A stretch of DNA of 64,000 bases, taken from the NCBI GenBank assembly GCA_965153455.1, contig OZ234496.1, positions 16,484,304-16,548,303 of the forward strand, read 5' to 3'. Below, in pieces: positions 33,690 through 45,122 of the stretch. Within the stretch, counting starts at the first letter, position 1; each line of letters opens with the position of its first letter. Origin of the DNA: Sphagnum compactum (taxonomy: Eukaryota > Bryophyta > Sphagnopsida > Sphagnales). The position numbers and the translations under genes were made by a program. A model generated the notes under the pieces. It saw only the letters and a program-made list of their open reading frames with translations, was not told where the DNA came from and searched no databases.

Positions 33690-34435
33690 ATATTATTTTC
33701 AGTTTTTTTTATGTAGCTGAGGTGGCAATTATCCATAAGCTGATTTAGACAAACTTGACAATTAACAGAATATGAAAGGAAAAAATTTAAATGTCCATAT
33801 ATGCTTTTGGCTACCTACTTGTCGAACCACATGTAGAAATCTGAGAATATTAGAGGATTTTTTGGAAAAAAAAATAATTGCTGTGACAGTTTTAAAAGAG
33901 AATCATGGAATTTGCGACAGAAAATATGAAGAATTTTGCACCAGTGTGAAGTTTCACACAAAAAAAAGCCTGGTCCAGACAAAAAAATTTCACTCTTTGG
34001 ATCCCTAGTATTTCTGTCATTGGCCAAGCATTGCTTTGAATAAAATTCTCATTGCTATTGCTTTTGAGCTATGGAACTCTCTTGGCTCAAAGAAGCTAGA
34101 GTGGTCCTTGGATGAGTTGATTGCTTTTGAGTCGGCTGAAGTGGAAAATTGGGCTGAAATGGGGGCCTGGCACGCCTTTTTGGGGTGACTAAACCTAGGC
34201 CAAAATGCTATATTAAAAATCAAAACTGTTAAAATCATGTGTTTTTTGAGGTTTTCAATAGCCAGATCTCAATCAAATTTAAGAAAAATCACCAGATTTT
34301 AAAACAAGCTTCAAGCAGGTAGCCAAAAATATAGAAGGAATTTTTTAATAAATTACTTTCATGTTTAGCTTGTAGCCAAAATTGGCTAAATATTCCCATG
34401 GGTGATCACCACTTTGTCTTTGGATTTGTCTTTGA
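33690..34435. mobile_element. FB1 foldback element, copy 2, enclosing an exon-like frame
   Basis: The left arm has ATGTAGCTGAGGTGG, ATTTAG-CAA and TTTTGGCTACC. The right arm, reverse-complemented, has AAAGTGGTGATCA, ATTTAGCCAATTTTGGC, ATGAAAGTAA and TTTTTGGCTACC. Both match the arms of the element at 4145-4632. Exact ends are approximate. The space between the arms is not homologous to copy 1 and includes a more balanced segment at 34009-34188. Confidence 0.6.
34009..34188 (+). pseudogene. Exon-like open frame inside the foldback element
   Basis: Follows an acceptor-like CCCTAG at 34008 and runs open for 59 codons to TGA at 34186-34188, with protein-like composition (KKLEWSLDELIAFESAEVEN, then WAEMGAWHAFLG). 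No start codon at its head and no partner exon identified. The protein is not recognised. Probably a captured host-gene or transposon fragment. Confidence 0.35.
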
Positions 34436-36570
34436 TGATGGCCAACCGATGGATGTCAAGTTGTCTTCTAAGTTTCTCGCCTCTTGCTTTTGTTGACACA
34501 TTTACTTGACTTTTGGCAAATTATCTTCCCACTCATTCATTGGCTCTTGAAAAGTCTGAAGGGTGTGAAATTGGACAAATAAGCATTGGTGGAACAGGTG
34601 AAAGTGAGAAGACGATAACTCAATATTTTATTTATATGTTCATTACGTAATTAAAGCATTAAAGTTTGTGTGGCCCAATAGAGTTATCTCGAAAGTCACC
34701 CTTTGTTTGGGCCCTAGTTTGACCCTTTAATCCCTAGTTCATCCCAAATTTTCAGGTATTCATAAAATGAGCAAAATTGGGCACCATTTCACGAAAATAG
34801 GTACGAGTTCAGAAGATTTGCAGGATCTTTATACCTGACAAAGGCTTGATTTAATGAAGAATTATGAATATGAGCCAGCAGTGAAGGTGCAAAGAAGGCA
34901 AATCCTAGATTAAGGGTGAGACTCCCCTGACGACCGGTTTTAGGTGAGAAAACGAGTTTGATCCCTTGCTTTTGTTCCTGTGCACTGTTTTCATCCTAAC
35001 TTCTCATTTTCATTCCCAGTTTTGGCAAAAACTGGGCCCAGTTTGGCAAACTTTATGGATAACTCTAACAGATAGAGAAGTGAAAATGGATACATTGCAA
35101 TAGTACATTATAACATTGACGAAGGACAATGTGATCATGGATCGCACAAATGTTTATGTCTTGAAATGTTTGGCCAGCAATTTATTAAAAAGTGGAATGA
35201 TATCATGATTTGAGAACCAAATGATGTATATGGCCCCTTTTCAATGCTATAGAATTTCTGAGTACTGTGATCCCAGGCATGATTCATATTGTCTGTACAC
35301 AATAATGCAGATGATGTATATTGCTGAAGAACACATATGCTGTTTGCGATGTAGGATAAACACAATTACTATTCAAGGAAAGTACATTGGTGAATTATAA
35401 TTTATGTTGATTTGGTTTCCCATTCCACATTATTCCACAAATGACCACATTAAAGGTTGTATCGTATATATCATGATTCATATTGCTACTTTAGTCTTAT
35501 GCACCAACGAATGCAATTTTTTTTTCTTAATTTCCTTTAAATAAAATCTGATACTTTGTTAAATTAAATATGTTGGGTTTGATGTATGCAAAATAAGTTA
35601 AGTTTTTATTTCTCACTAATCTTGTCTAAATTTTCATTTAAAAAAATCATCAAGTCTTTGAATGACTTCTAATTCATTTACTAATATATTTCAGTATGTT
35701 CTGAGAACTCAGTGCGCAACAGCATTGACAACTTCTCTCCACAAAAACAAACTGAAAGAAGCTCTATTGAAAACCATCGTCAGGCTCGGGAGTTTGGGAA
35801 AAATGTTGAAAGCTTCAAATTCTTTTGGAAACAAAAAACATTGATTGGCATGAAATGGAGAGAACCCATGATGAAGGGAATTCAAGAACCATAGAGGATC
35901 ATCATGGGTCCTAAAAAATGTTTAATTCTTTGGTGTGCATGAAATGTGGCTATCTGAGATACATATGAAAACCATATAACACCATTTCACTGTATTGTAG
36001 CTTTTAGTAAAGGTATTTTTTCACATTGTTTTGAACGTAAGAGAAAAACATACATAGAATTGACATCTAATATCACCTTCAAAGTATAATATATAACAAT
36101 TTGGCTATGCATTTAGTTGATTAAGAACTTACTGTTATATCATGTATTTATTTAATTCTGGACTAAATAATTAATTCTGGAATTTTCTAAGTTGGTAGTT
36201 AGAATTACGTTTTCTATTAAACTAGAGACAAAACATTGGAAACATTCATTTGTTGCATGACTTGGTGAGACTAAACATTATTATTATTATTAATGTTTAT
36301 TGTTACATCATATGGTGATCTCCAAATCAAAGTTTTTTTAAAGAATTTTCAATCTTGAAATGGTCATTTGTTAATTTAATTTTTTAAAAAAAGTTTAAAA
36401 TCAAACTAAATACATGATTTATCTTAATGAAATGCCCACTTGGGTGGGCATTCCATTTTTCAAAATGTCTTGCAAACGGTGAATGAAATGCCCTCCAATC
36501 ACACAAAAAATAAATCCGAGTAAGTCTTTACGAAAATTAAAATGCAAGTTTATTAAGGAAAACAAAAAAG
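34436..36570. other. Gene-free stretch
   Basis: No supported gene. A short perfect palindrome (AATGCCCAC and its complement) sits near 36430-36453. Confidence 0.45.
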
Positions 36571-36575
36571 GGAAT

Positions 36576-36620
36576 ACATAAAATAAAATAAAATAAAATA
36601 AATGAATAAATGAATAAATA
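36576..36620. repeat. AAAAT and AATG microsatellite
   Basis: Tandem AAAAT units followed by AATG-type units. Confidence 0.85.
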
Positions 36621-36792
36621 ATCCAACCATTAGTTATAACTCCCCAGAGTCCGTATGGTACTAACAAGAAAGTCGTCCTCGCAAGAAGGCCAGAGCACCA
36701 GGGGGTTAAAAGGCAAGGGGAAAGGACATTCACAAAGACGGTCAGTGCATTTAGGGACCCTCACACAATATATATTAATTTCCGGTACATTA

Positions 36793-36808
36793 CCTCCCCC
36801 CCCTCCCC
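36793..36808 (-). other. C-tract with minus-strand G-quadruplex potential
   Basis: C-runs of 2, 8 and 4 separated by single T bases. Confidence 0.4.
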
Positions 36809-36994
36809 AAAAGTAAAATTTTATTATATTGCCCTCCTTCAGTCGGAAGAGCAGAATTACGTAAGACTGACCAATGGTGGCACACGTTTGCCTAAGGTCA
36901 CCCCATCTTGTCACTTTCCCCGCAGAAAAAAACAAAGTTTTCTTATAAAAATAATATTTTCTCTGTCACAAATAAAACCAAAAACTAAAGTACC

Positions 36995-37095
36995 ATCAAA
37001 GGGATGTACATACACTTGGAATGGATGAGACAGTTGGGGACAAGGGACATTATGCCTGGAATGTACATGCACTGGCAGGGGATGTGACAAAGGCA
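36995..37095 (+). repeat. Dispersed repeat R4, copy 1
   Basis: GGATGAGACAGTTGGGGACAAG, then ATGTACATGCACTGGCA and GGATGTGACAAA parallel a copy at 42920-43020. Confidence 0.6.
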
Positions 37096-37236
37096 AAGAA
37101 CCATCCAGGAATGGACAATGTTGTGCACAGTGATTTTAAGTGGTTCTTGACTTTTATGAAGAAGCTCTGGAACTTCGGGTTTAAATTTTTTTAATTAGAA
37201 CGATTCCAGTTTTGGTTCCTGATCTTCGGAAAAAAC

Positions 37237-37497
37237 AAGGGGCGTGTCACACTATGGCCTTGCCATTTACATTGAAAAGTATCTTCAGGCAAAAGAAGAA
37301 TTATGGAAACTCAAATATTTCACCATGCAAAAATATAATCTTCAAAACCATCCTCTAAAAGAAACCAAAATCCTTCAAGATATTATAACTCTGTAACTAT
37401 TCTCAAGTTGCAACACAAGCCAAAATGTCATCTTTCAAAATACATTCCTTGTGTAAAAAATAGACCTATTACCTAGGGGCCAAAATCCCTTAAGCTA
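37237..37497 (+). repeat. Duplicated segment R2, interrupted copy (left part)
   Basis: Matches 32607-32867. The match resumes at 38126 after the Helitron. Confidence 0.9.
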
Positions 37498-38125
37498 TCA
37501 TATATATAAAGTGCCTTGTCCGTCCGTGCGTCTGTGATCACTGGACGCAGAGAAAAGTGACTGGACGCAGAGAAAAGTGACGTATATAACTGGACGCAGA
37601 CTGTCTGTGTGTCTAGGTCCTGAAACCCAGATCCCAACTGTCCGTCCGTCGAGGTCCTGAAACCCAGATCGGGACCCGCCTGTCCGTCCGTCTGGTCGAG
37701 GTCCTGAAACCTGCCTGGCTCCTCTTTTCCGGGTTTTCGTGGAACCCGGCAGTTCTGTGATTATGTGGATGAAATATTATACGTTTTTAGTTCCGTGCAA
37801 TGAGCTCAGAGTTCTGGATCCCATCATGTATTTGTAGTTCCGTCCAATTAGGAGGAATGATTTGTGGATGAAATATTAAAGATTTTGTAGTTCCGTCCAC
37901 TTAGGAGGAATGATTATGTGGATGAAATATTAAAGATTTTGTAGTTCCGTCCACTTAGGAGGAATGATTATGTGGATGAAATATTTATGTATTCGTAAGT
38001 TGCATCCAATTAGGAGTTCTGGATGGATGATTATGCAGGTGAGTATGGGGTTCTTTGGGTCTCCTTTGGACTCCGAGTTTTTTCCCAGTGCCGTGTCGTG
38101 CCTTGCAGGCACGGGAGCCCACTAG
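37498..38125 (+). mobile_element. Non-autonomous Helitron
   Basis: Starts TCATATATATAAAGTG at 37498 directly after an A. Ends ACTAG at 38125 directly before a T. This fits the Helitron rule of 5'-TC, CTRR-3' and insertion between A and T without duplication. A stem CGTGCC-TTGCA-GGCACG (about 38098-38114) lies 11 bases from the 3' end, as Helitrons require. The interior is CpG-rich, with CCGTCCGT words, repeated CTGGACGCAGAG and GTCCTGAAACC, and 54-bp tandem repeats. It has no Rep/helicase. The interrupted R2 repeat is uninterrupted at 32607-32893, which confirms the insertion apart from a 3-base difference at the junction. Confidence 0.9.
37762..37985 (+). repeat. 54-bp tandem repeats within the Helitron
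   Basis: GTGGATGAAATATT recurs at about 37765, 37865, 37918 and 37972, with TAGTTCCGTCCA(C/A)TTAGGAG between. The last spacing is 54 and the previous 53. Confidence 0.85.
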
Positions 38126-38152
38126 TACTCTATAATGAATCTAAACACAAAA
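38126..38152 (+). repeat. Duplicated segment R2, interrupted copy (right part)
   Basis: TACTCTATAATGAATC and ACACAA resume the match to 32867-32893. Confidence 0.85.
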
Positions 38153-38154
38153 CC

Positions 38155-38640
38155 TACTAAATTGGGGATTTGGTGTTGGGTTCTACATCCAGTTCTTGAA
38201 GATAGAATTCCGGTTTCGGTTCTGATTTCGGTTCTCAAAATCAGGCCCACTTCTAGTCCAGGTCTACTTAACATAGACTGGAACCAGTAGTAACTGCCAA
38301 TGAACCTCCGGTTACCCCTTGGTTCTAAAATTTTTTCTTCCAAAATCTTCAAAAATCTTGGTTACAGTTCTGATTCCACATATAAATGGAACTGGGAATC
38401 AGGAACCCAGTTCTCAATCCAGTTCTTGCAAATAAAATAAAAATTGGTTCCGGTTTTAGAACAAAATCCAAACATCCAGATCTGGTTCCAGTTCAGTTTC
38501 CATTCGACGGAGTGTGGAACTGATGGTTCTAGCCAGTGTTGGCCGGTTATTGAGAATATACCTGGCTATCAACCCGGTTCCGCGTCCGGGTCTCAGTACC
38601 CCCACCTGCCTCGTATCAAATTTAGGAAAATCTGACTAGG
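38155..38640. repeat. GGTTC/GAACC word-rich dispersed block
   Basis: Repeated GGTTCTGATTTCGG, CCAGTTCTTG and GGTTCC words in both orientations. Same family as the blocks at about 23.6-25.7 and 30.9-31.2 kb. No coding sense. Confidence 0.5.
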
Positions 38641-39116
38641 GACCGATCCAGCCTGGTATTGAAGTTTGGGACACCTACTTATACCCTTTTGGCGTGGTAT
38701 AAAAATCTCAAAATAAATACCTGACCTAGACCGTGATAGCATTCATCTGTGTCAGTTCTTAGTTTAGAGTTTAAGAAACCTAACCCTAAAATCTATGTCA
38801 TTCTTGTCTTTCCACTCTATATGTGGCTACAGAGCTGCACTCTATAGTTTAGTGTTGCACTTCAAGATCGGTTCCTTGCAATCTGCTTTCAGTGGCTTTT
38901 GGCGATGATGGCCCTTTTTCACACTTTGATGGCAACAACAAATAATTGAATGTTGGCTTGAATTCTAGTGATGATGGTGAGTATTTGCAATATCATTCTC
39001 AAACAGGAGGATTTAGCACTGTGCTTGGGTCCATCACTTCTACTCTTGACATAAACAACATTTTTAGTTATAAATCCAAAACTTAGAAGGTATACATTGT
39101 CTTTCCTAAACTAATA

Positions 39117-39264
39117 ATGCCTAAAATATTGCCATTGCTTTTGGAGCAATTTGTGTTTTGGGCAATATTTTGAGCTATTTTGGACCATTCGAATATAATC
39201 TTCAAGTTCCTGAAGTCTCCTTGATTATGTGCTTTGCCCAAAATATTGCCATTGCTTTTGGAGT
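39117..39264 (+). repeat. Short direct repeat, 118 bp apart
   Basis: AAAATATTGCCATTGCTTTT then GGAG occurs at about 39122 and 39240. Confidence 0.85.
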
Positions 39265-40039
39265 TAATCAATTGTAGATTTGGGGTACAAATGTGGGTGA
39301 AGCTCAAGATTAAAAACTAAAGAGCTTTATTTTAAGTGAAATTTGTTCATATGTTTAATTATCTTACAAGAAAGCATATCCTAGTTATCGTTGCTCGTGT
39401 AATCACATATTGCTTGAAGTTGCATTATAATGGTAGTGGGTTGTATATTAAAACCATTTTTTGATATTTTGAATTTTTTGGTGGATGTGTTCTTTGCCCA
39501 CAATTCCATAAGATGGCAGAAGTTGAAATGTTGTGTGGTGAAGAAGGTGGTCCTTTCTGAAAATTATGTTGAAAGTGATTTGATATTAGGTGTTCAGATT
39601 TTGAAAATTGATTGCTTTCATTATGTTTCAAGTCCTAGTGCACAAATTGTGTTTAAAAAGTGTTGTAGGTCCGGGGGCAAAGGTTGTGTGGGATACATTG
39701 CACCAACAATTCTGGCTAAACCAAAAATTATGGCTTCCACACAACAAGCCGTCTCTTCCTTGGCCTTTTTTTTGTTGTTAATGATGGCAGGGATGTTAAC
39801 TTTGTAGCTTCATAAACAATGCGATGCATTGTATGCCACTATGTATCCCAAGCTTGTAGTTTTGGCAATTTTTCAAAGAAACGAAAAGGTGTGATCACTT
39901 ACCATAAGGACCATGTGACCACATCCATGAAGAAGCATGTAACCACTCAAAATGTAGATGTTTGGGATGGATGGAAAATAATTAATCTCCAAGTTGTAGC
40001 AAAAGATGGTGGTCGAGAAAAATCAAAGCAATGGTTTGG

Positions 40040-40220
40040 TCCTCTGGGCCTAACCTAATGCCTAAGTCTAGCCCTAGCTTAAGCTAGGTAGTTGCTTATG
40101 TTTAGGCTTAGTCTAGGTGCCTAAGTCTAGCTTTAACCTAAGTTTAAACTAGGGGGCTTAGGTTTAAACATAGCCCATGCTTAGGTAATTGAATGCTTGC
40201 CTATGATTAGGCACCGTGTA
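40040..40220. repeat. CCTAAG/CTTAGG-rich palindromic block
   Basis: Repeated GCCTAAGTCTAG, CTTAGGTTTA and TAGGCTTAG in both orientations, close to a CCACGTGTCA. Similar blocks lie within both CACTA elements (13255-13335, 52790-52965). Confidence 0.55.
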
Positions 40221-40429
40221 CATGTAGATAGGCCTATGTTATGCCACGTGTCATTTAACTATTGGTTCATCCCAAACCTTATTAAATCATCACATGTGTT
40301 ATCCCACCATTGGCCAATTGCATTGACCACCATAGTTGCAACACAATTTACCTTTCAACTTAATTTTTACTATGGTTGAATGAAACATGACTAGATTTTG
40401 CTAAACTGAACTAAAGTTGACTAAACTAA

Positions 40430-41960
40430 ATGTTAAAATATTTTGTCAAAAGAACAAACCTCGCTAATCATGTTACTATTTTGATTCCTTACAAGAAGGA
40501 GGATCCAAAACAAAAGAAGTTTATAGAAGACTTGGCCTTGTTCATTGCTAAAGGCTAGTATATGCATATTCTTGTTGTTGAAAACCATTGCCTACAACAA
40601 ATGGTTTGCATCAAAGCCTTTGTGTGGTGTTTCCAAATCAAAAGCAAATAGTTGAAAAAACTATTCCTAATTTGGTGGAAAAGATGACCTAGAAACATGT
40701 TTTAAGTATGTTGGGTCATTGCATTACAATCACTACATCTTTTGATTTATCGACGTCTAAATTCAAACATGACAATAAATTTTCCTTCAGTTATTAATTT
40801 TGTCAATGAACAACATTGGGAGCCTTGTCATATAATAACAAGGTTGTTTAAAACTACAAATACTTTAGGTTTTGCCATGGCATCTTAGGTGAAAGATTTG
40901 CTAGCTTCATACACCTTGTTGGACAAGGTGGTGGCCTATGTCAAGGATGAAGGTGGTAATCTTTCCACACTTGCAAAAGCCTTCACTTTTGGGGTGACAT
41001 GCATGCCATTTGCACTTGCAACTCCATGGCAAGGTTCATGTTTTGGATGTCAATATGCTTATAATTTGACATTAAAATGTGTGTTGGGTTTTGAAAGGTT
41101 GGTTTGAAAAATACACAAGTTACATTGCAAAAAAATAACTTGGACAAAAAAGTCTAGCAATGGCCACAATGAATGGAAGAAAGCTTGTTTGGATGTTGGT
41201 TTCCAACATCATAAACTAAAAACTCATTTGTTAGTAAAGTCATATCATTTCAAGAAACCATGGAATGTCGAGATGCGATTAATCTGTGTTATGGACAACA
41301 AGAATCCTTCAATTTGCAATGTTGTGTACCAAATTAGTAATGTATCTTTAATCATATTCAAGGATATGAGTTAATTTTTGATGCATTGAACAATGTTGCA
41401 TTTATCATTTATTTCAACATGCAAACTTGCCTATGAGAGTTTGAAGCAAGCTCCCTTCTTTTGATACAAAGAATCTAATTTGTTTCTGCACATGTGTATG
41501 ATGGGAGAAATTATGGCTATCCTTGCTCCTTTTTTGTTTTTGGCATTTGTATACAATGCATCAAAGGTTCATCACATGATTACATTCATTTTAGACCAAA
41601 GTTTTAAAACCCTTGACATGGTGAAGGTCTTGGTAGGAAGACCAAAGCTTGCAGCTATGCTGCCTAAATATGATAACAAGATTTTATTGCCTTTTTTGAT
41701 TGTTGCTTTTGAATGTGGCATTTATTGCACACCAAGTGCTTGGTATCTTGGGATCACAAATAGAAATAGAACACATTTTTATCATAGTTGGAGTTTTGAC
41801 ATTAGTACAAAGATGTAATTGGAAGTTGAAAATATTGACAAACTCATTATTGTATTAAATAATTGACCTTTTGATGTGTGCATGGAGTTTGACAAAAAAG
41901 GGGGGGTCTTTTGATGATTTTTTAAATGAAGAGGCAACATTGATTGAAGATAATGTTGCA
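40430..41960 (+). pseudogene. hAT-superfamily transposase remnant, copy 2
   Basis: In order, with shifts and stops: KKFIEDLALFIAKG (about 40516), HVLSMLGHCIT (about 40697), VNEQHWEPCHI (about 40803), VKDLLASYTLLDKVVAYVKDEGGNL region (about 40890-40965), GSCFGCQYA (about 41030), KITWTKKSSNGHNEW (about 41130-41175), LAPFLFLAFVYNASKVHHM (about 41521-41580), YDNKILLPFLIVAFE (about 41669-41715). The dimerisation signature GSQIEIEHIFIIVGVLTL (about 41750-41805) follows, then NIDKLIIVLNN (about 41832-41865) and FDDFLNEEATLIEDN (about 41914-41960). The segment between IVAFE and GSQIE is shorter than expected, suggesting an internal deletion. Same family as 16440-18240 but with different disabling changes. 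Non-functional. Confidence 0.8.
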
Positions 41961-43210
41961 TGATGCTAGCATCACCAACATATTTTGTTAATGAAAAACA
42001 AGATTAGTGTGGTTCTATTTAAGTTCCACTAATGAGGAACATGATTGATGGTGGTTCTATTTAGGCACATGGATGCAACTTTTCAACAAAGACATTGGGA
42101 TCGTTGGATGTTGAAGCAATCCATTATCTATAAAGTTTTCAAAATTATAAGAGACCTAACATATAACATATAGTTTTAGGAAATGCTGTGAGTTTAAGAC
42201 TTTTATTATCTGAAGGTTGAATTTGTCATTGAAGTATCCTCCATGACCTTTGTTGAATGTTGGGAAGAATAAAAGGCAACATAGTTTCCCAATTGGTAGA
42301 GTTTGCTTAACAACAACAAAATGAGGTGTCAACAAACATAGTTTTTGTTCAAAACTTGAAAGTCAATTGGAATTTTGACCTTAGAAGTCTTTTGTTGCTC
42401 CTTCTCAAAAACCATTCCATAATGTAAGATCTTTTCATTGATTTTTTTTCAATTTTTTTTGCACCAACCTTGATGGCTTTTTGACAAAAAAATTATAGTT
42501 CAATCTTTGAATGATAAATGGTTACATATATGTATTGGATACTTAGATTCTAGGGATCCTTGGAAGGACAAACAAATACACGATAACATTTTAATATCAT
42601 ATATAACCTACTTGGCCTCTAAAATAGGTGATTCTCGAGGCAGTTATTTGAAAACCAACACTTGTGCATAATAGACAAGTATCATCAAAATAATAATCAA
42701 ATAGATTGGAATTGGGTAAGATGCAAAAAATCCAAATTGATACCAAGCAAGTTCCAATAGTTTTATGGTAATCTAGTTATTTGATATCATGTGAATTCCC
42801 AAAAATATAAAATTCCAAATACCCTACCCACTTGGTATTGAAAATAAAATAAAATAGGCTAACATTGGTTTTCACCCCTTTAAATTGGGCACCTTCCCAA
42901 CATTGGAATATATAGCGTACATGTGTTAAAATGGATGTGACAATTGGGGACAAAGTACTTTACGCTCGAAATGCACATGCATTGGGATGGATGTGACAAA
43001 TGGAGACAAGTACATTACACGCAAAATTTACAACATGCTAGAAAGGAGAAGGGATGCAACAAAAATGCCCAACAAGGGTTGGAGTGATCCAACACCCACC
43101 AATGCATTAGTCTAATAAAACATATTGGGTTTTGTTAATTGGATGAAGTTCCTTTTTTAAAAGAAATTCCCCCATTTTCCTCATTGCCCTTTTCTTCCCA
43201 CCATCACAAA
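41961..43210. other. Gene-free stretch with dispersed repeat R4
   Basis: About 42920-43020 (GGATGTGACAATTGGGGACAAAG, GAAATGCACATGCATTGG) is a second copy of the repeat at 36995-37095. No gene. Confidence 0.5.
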
Positions 43211-43214
43211 CATA

Positions 43215-43563
43215 TTTCTCCTTTTTTGTTTTTTTCATTTTCTTCATGGTTATTTTTTCTTCTCATTATCCTTACTCCTCTTCCTTTTCTTTTTCTTGTT
43301 ATTTTCTCTTCTCTTTCTCCTTACTTTTCTTTCTCTTTTGTTGTTGTTATTTTTTTCTTCTTTTTTTCTTCCTTTTCATGTGTTCTTTTTTTCCTTTCCC
43401 TTTTTCCTCTTTTTTCCTTGTTATTTTTTCAAACTTTTCTCCTTGTTCATCTTCTTTTTTTTTCTTTTTATATATATATATATATATTTTTTTTTCTTGT
43501 TGTTTTGCTTGCCCTTTTTCATCTCTTTCTTCTTATTGTTTTTTCTTCTTTTTCATGTGTTGG
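43215..43563 (+). repeat. Polypyrimidine tract of about 350 bp
   Basis: Almost unbroken C and T on the plus strand, with a TA dinucleotide run at about 43468-43487. It produces Phe/Ser/Leu-rich frames (up to 200 aa) in all three plus frames, none of which is credible as a protein. Homopurine-homopyrimidine DNA of this length can form triplex structures. Confidence 0.85.
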
Positions 43564-43837
43564 GACTTTCAACTTGGAACAAGAATGGGGTTTGGAGAGT
43601 GTGTGTGTTTGGAACTTTGGTTTGGAGCAAAAAAAGGGTTTAAGGAGTGAGTGTGTGTGTGTTGGGGGCTTCGATTTGGAGAAAGAAATGGATTTGGAGA
43701 AAGATTGTACTTGTTACAAGAGGTTGGTAGCTTTGGTTTGAAAAAAGATCACAATGCAACATGGAGGTGGGTTTGGAACAATAAAAAGTCTTGGTACAAA
43801 AATGCAACAAAGCTTGGGAGTTTTTCATTTGAATTTG

Positions 43838-44150
43838 TTTGCTTTTTAAAAAAAAAATGTTTTTCTTGTTTTTTTTAGGTTTTTTTCCTATTTTTTTATC
43901 CCCTTTTCTTTTTTTCTTTTGATTTTTTAAAAATTCTAATCTTTTTGTATTTTTTTTTCTTTTTGCGCGTGTGTTTTTTTCCTGTTTATGTCATTTCTGG
44001 CAATTTTTTCTTTTTATTACGTCTTTTATTTTGGTTGTTTTCTGAGTTTTTTTTTTCAATTTCTTTTAGTTTATGTGTTCTTTTTTTTTAAAAAAATTTC
44101 ATTTTATTTTGTCTATTTGTGTGTTGTTTTCTACTGAATTTTTTTTTGAA
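43838..44150 (+). repeat. T-rich low-complexity stretch
   Basis: Long T-runs with interspersed C and G; no coding sense. Confidence 0.7.
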
Positions 44151-45039
44151 ACCTTTATTTATTAATGCATGTTTGTATTTGTGAATTAGATTGTGTGGAA
44201 TCATCAAGGATGAATTTGTGATCATCATAATTCATGTTCACATTTAGCACCAACAATTGTACACATATTACCATGTTATACAGGTGACTGAAAGAGTTGC
44301 AGCTTCCCACTAAATTCATGATATTATAAATGAAAAGGTTAGTGATAAAAAAAGATGTTTTGTGAAGAGGGAGTGGCATGTCATTACTTCTCTTTTTGTA
44401 TTAACATGGATTTGTTGATTTGCATTTTTTAAGACACAATTATTATAATTTGGTGCATTTTGCATGTAGTTTATATGTACATAAAAACTAAAGGTTAGTT
44501 TATGCCATTTGATATCATGGCAACCAATGACATGTGAAAGGTTTTCAAAAGCTACTAGTGAATTAATGAATTTTAAGTTTACTTCAAATTTTGCATTAAT
44601 TCATATAAATATTGTCTCTTTACAAATTCAATTTGTGTTGTGTTAGTCAAACATTGAATATGCAACGATAAAGATAAAGTTTGTTTGGACATGCAATACT
44701 TGCATATAAATGATTCATATCGCATTTTATAGTGTTTTCACCTCATAATACCCACAACAAAATCCTTAATTTTTCCTTGGTTTTTGGACCAACCATGCAA
44801 TACTCGCATCCATAATTGTTAAACGAGAAATGACAAGGTAGGTAGATAAATAGAGGGGTTGATTGTTAGTTGGTAAGTAGGGCCAAGATGTAAGTTAGTA
44901 GAGTACCTAGATCAGTAGGATAACTAGGTGGGAAGGTAATATGAAGATCAGGGTTCAGAAAAAAACAGCACCGAAAAAATTCATTGGTCAAAAACCAAAA
45001 AAAGTTGGCAGATTGAGGCTCAATGAAAAAATGCAGCGC
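44151..45039. other. AT-rich stretch upstream of the NAC gene region
   Basis: No supported gene. Minus-strand frame 44155-44379 has no motif. Confidence 0.45.
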
Positions 45040-45096
45040 ATCCCATGGACAGAACAGGCAACTGGTGCATTGGTGGGTGCTGGTTCACTGTGGCCA

Positions 45097-45122
45097 CCCC
45101 GTCCCCGCCCCCCCTGCCCCCC
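45097..45122 (-). promoter_or_regulatory. Strong G-quadruplex / i-motif candidate upstream of the NAC gene
   Basis: Plus-strand C-tracts of 4, 4, 7 and 6 separated by one or two bases, so the minus strand has four G-tracts with loops of 1-2. This meets the strict quadruplex pattern. It lies about 1.7 kb before the ATG. Confidence 0.6.

Noticed and set aside
36419-36733. 104-aa hydrophobic minus-strand frame
   Set aside because: Crosses the AAAAT microsatellite and has no motif; no splice or start context supports it.
39430-39807. 125-aa plus-strand frame upstream of the hAT remnant
   Set aside because: Hydrophobic, no family motif, no conserved blocks of the hAT family, and the surrounding DNA is repeat debris.
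43139-43741. 200-aa open frame on the plus strand, the second longest in the window
   Set aside because: It is a translation of the polypyrimidine tract; all three plus frames are open and give Phe/Ser/Leu-rich low complexity without motifs.
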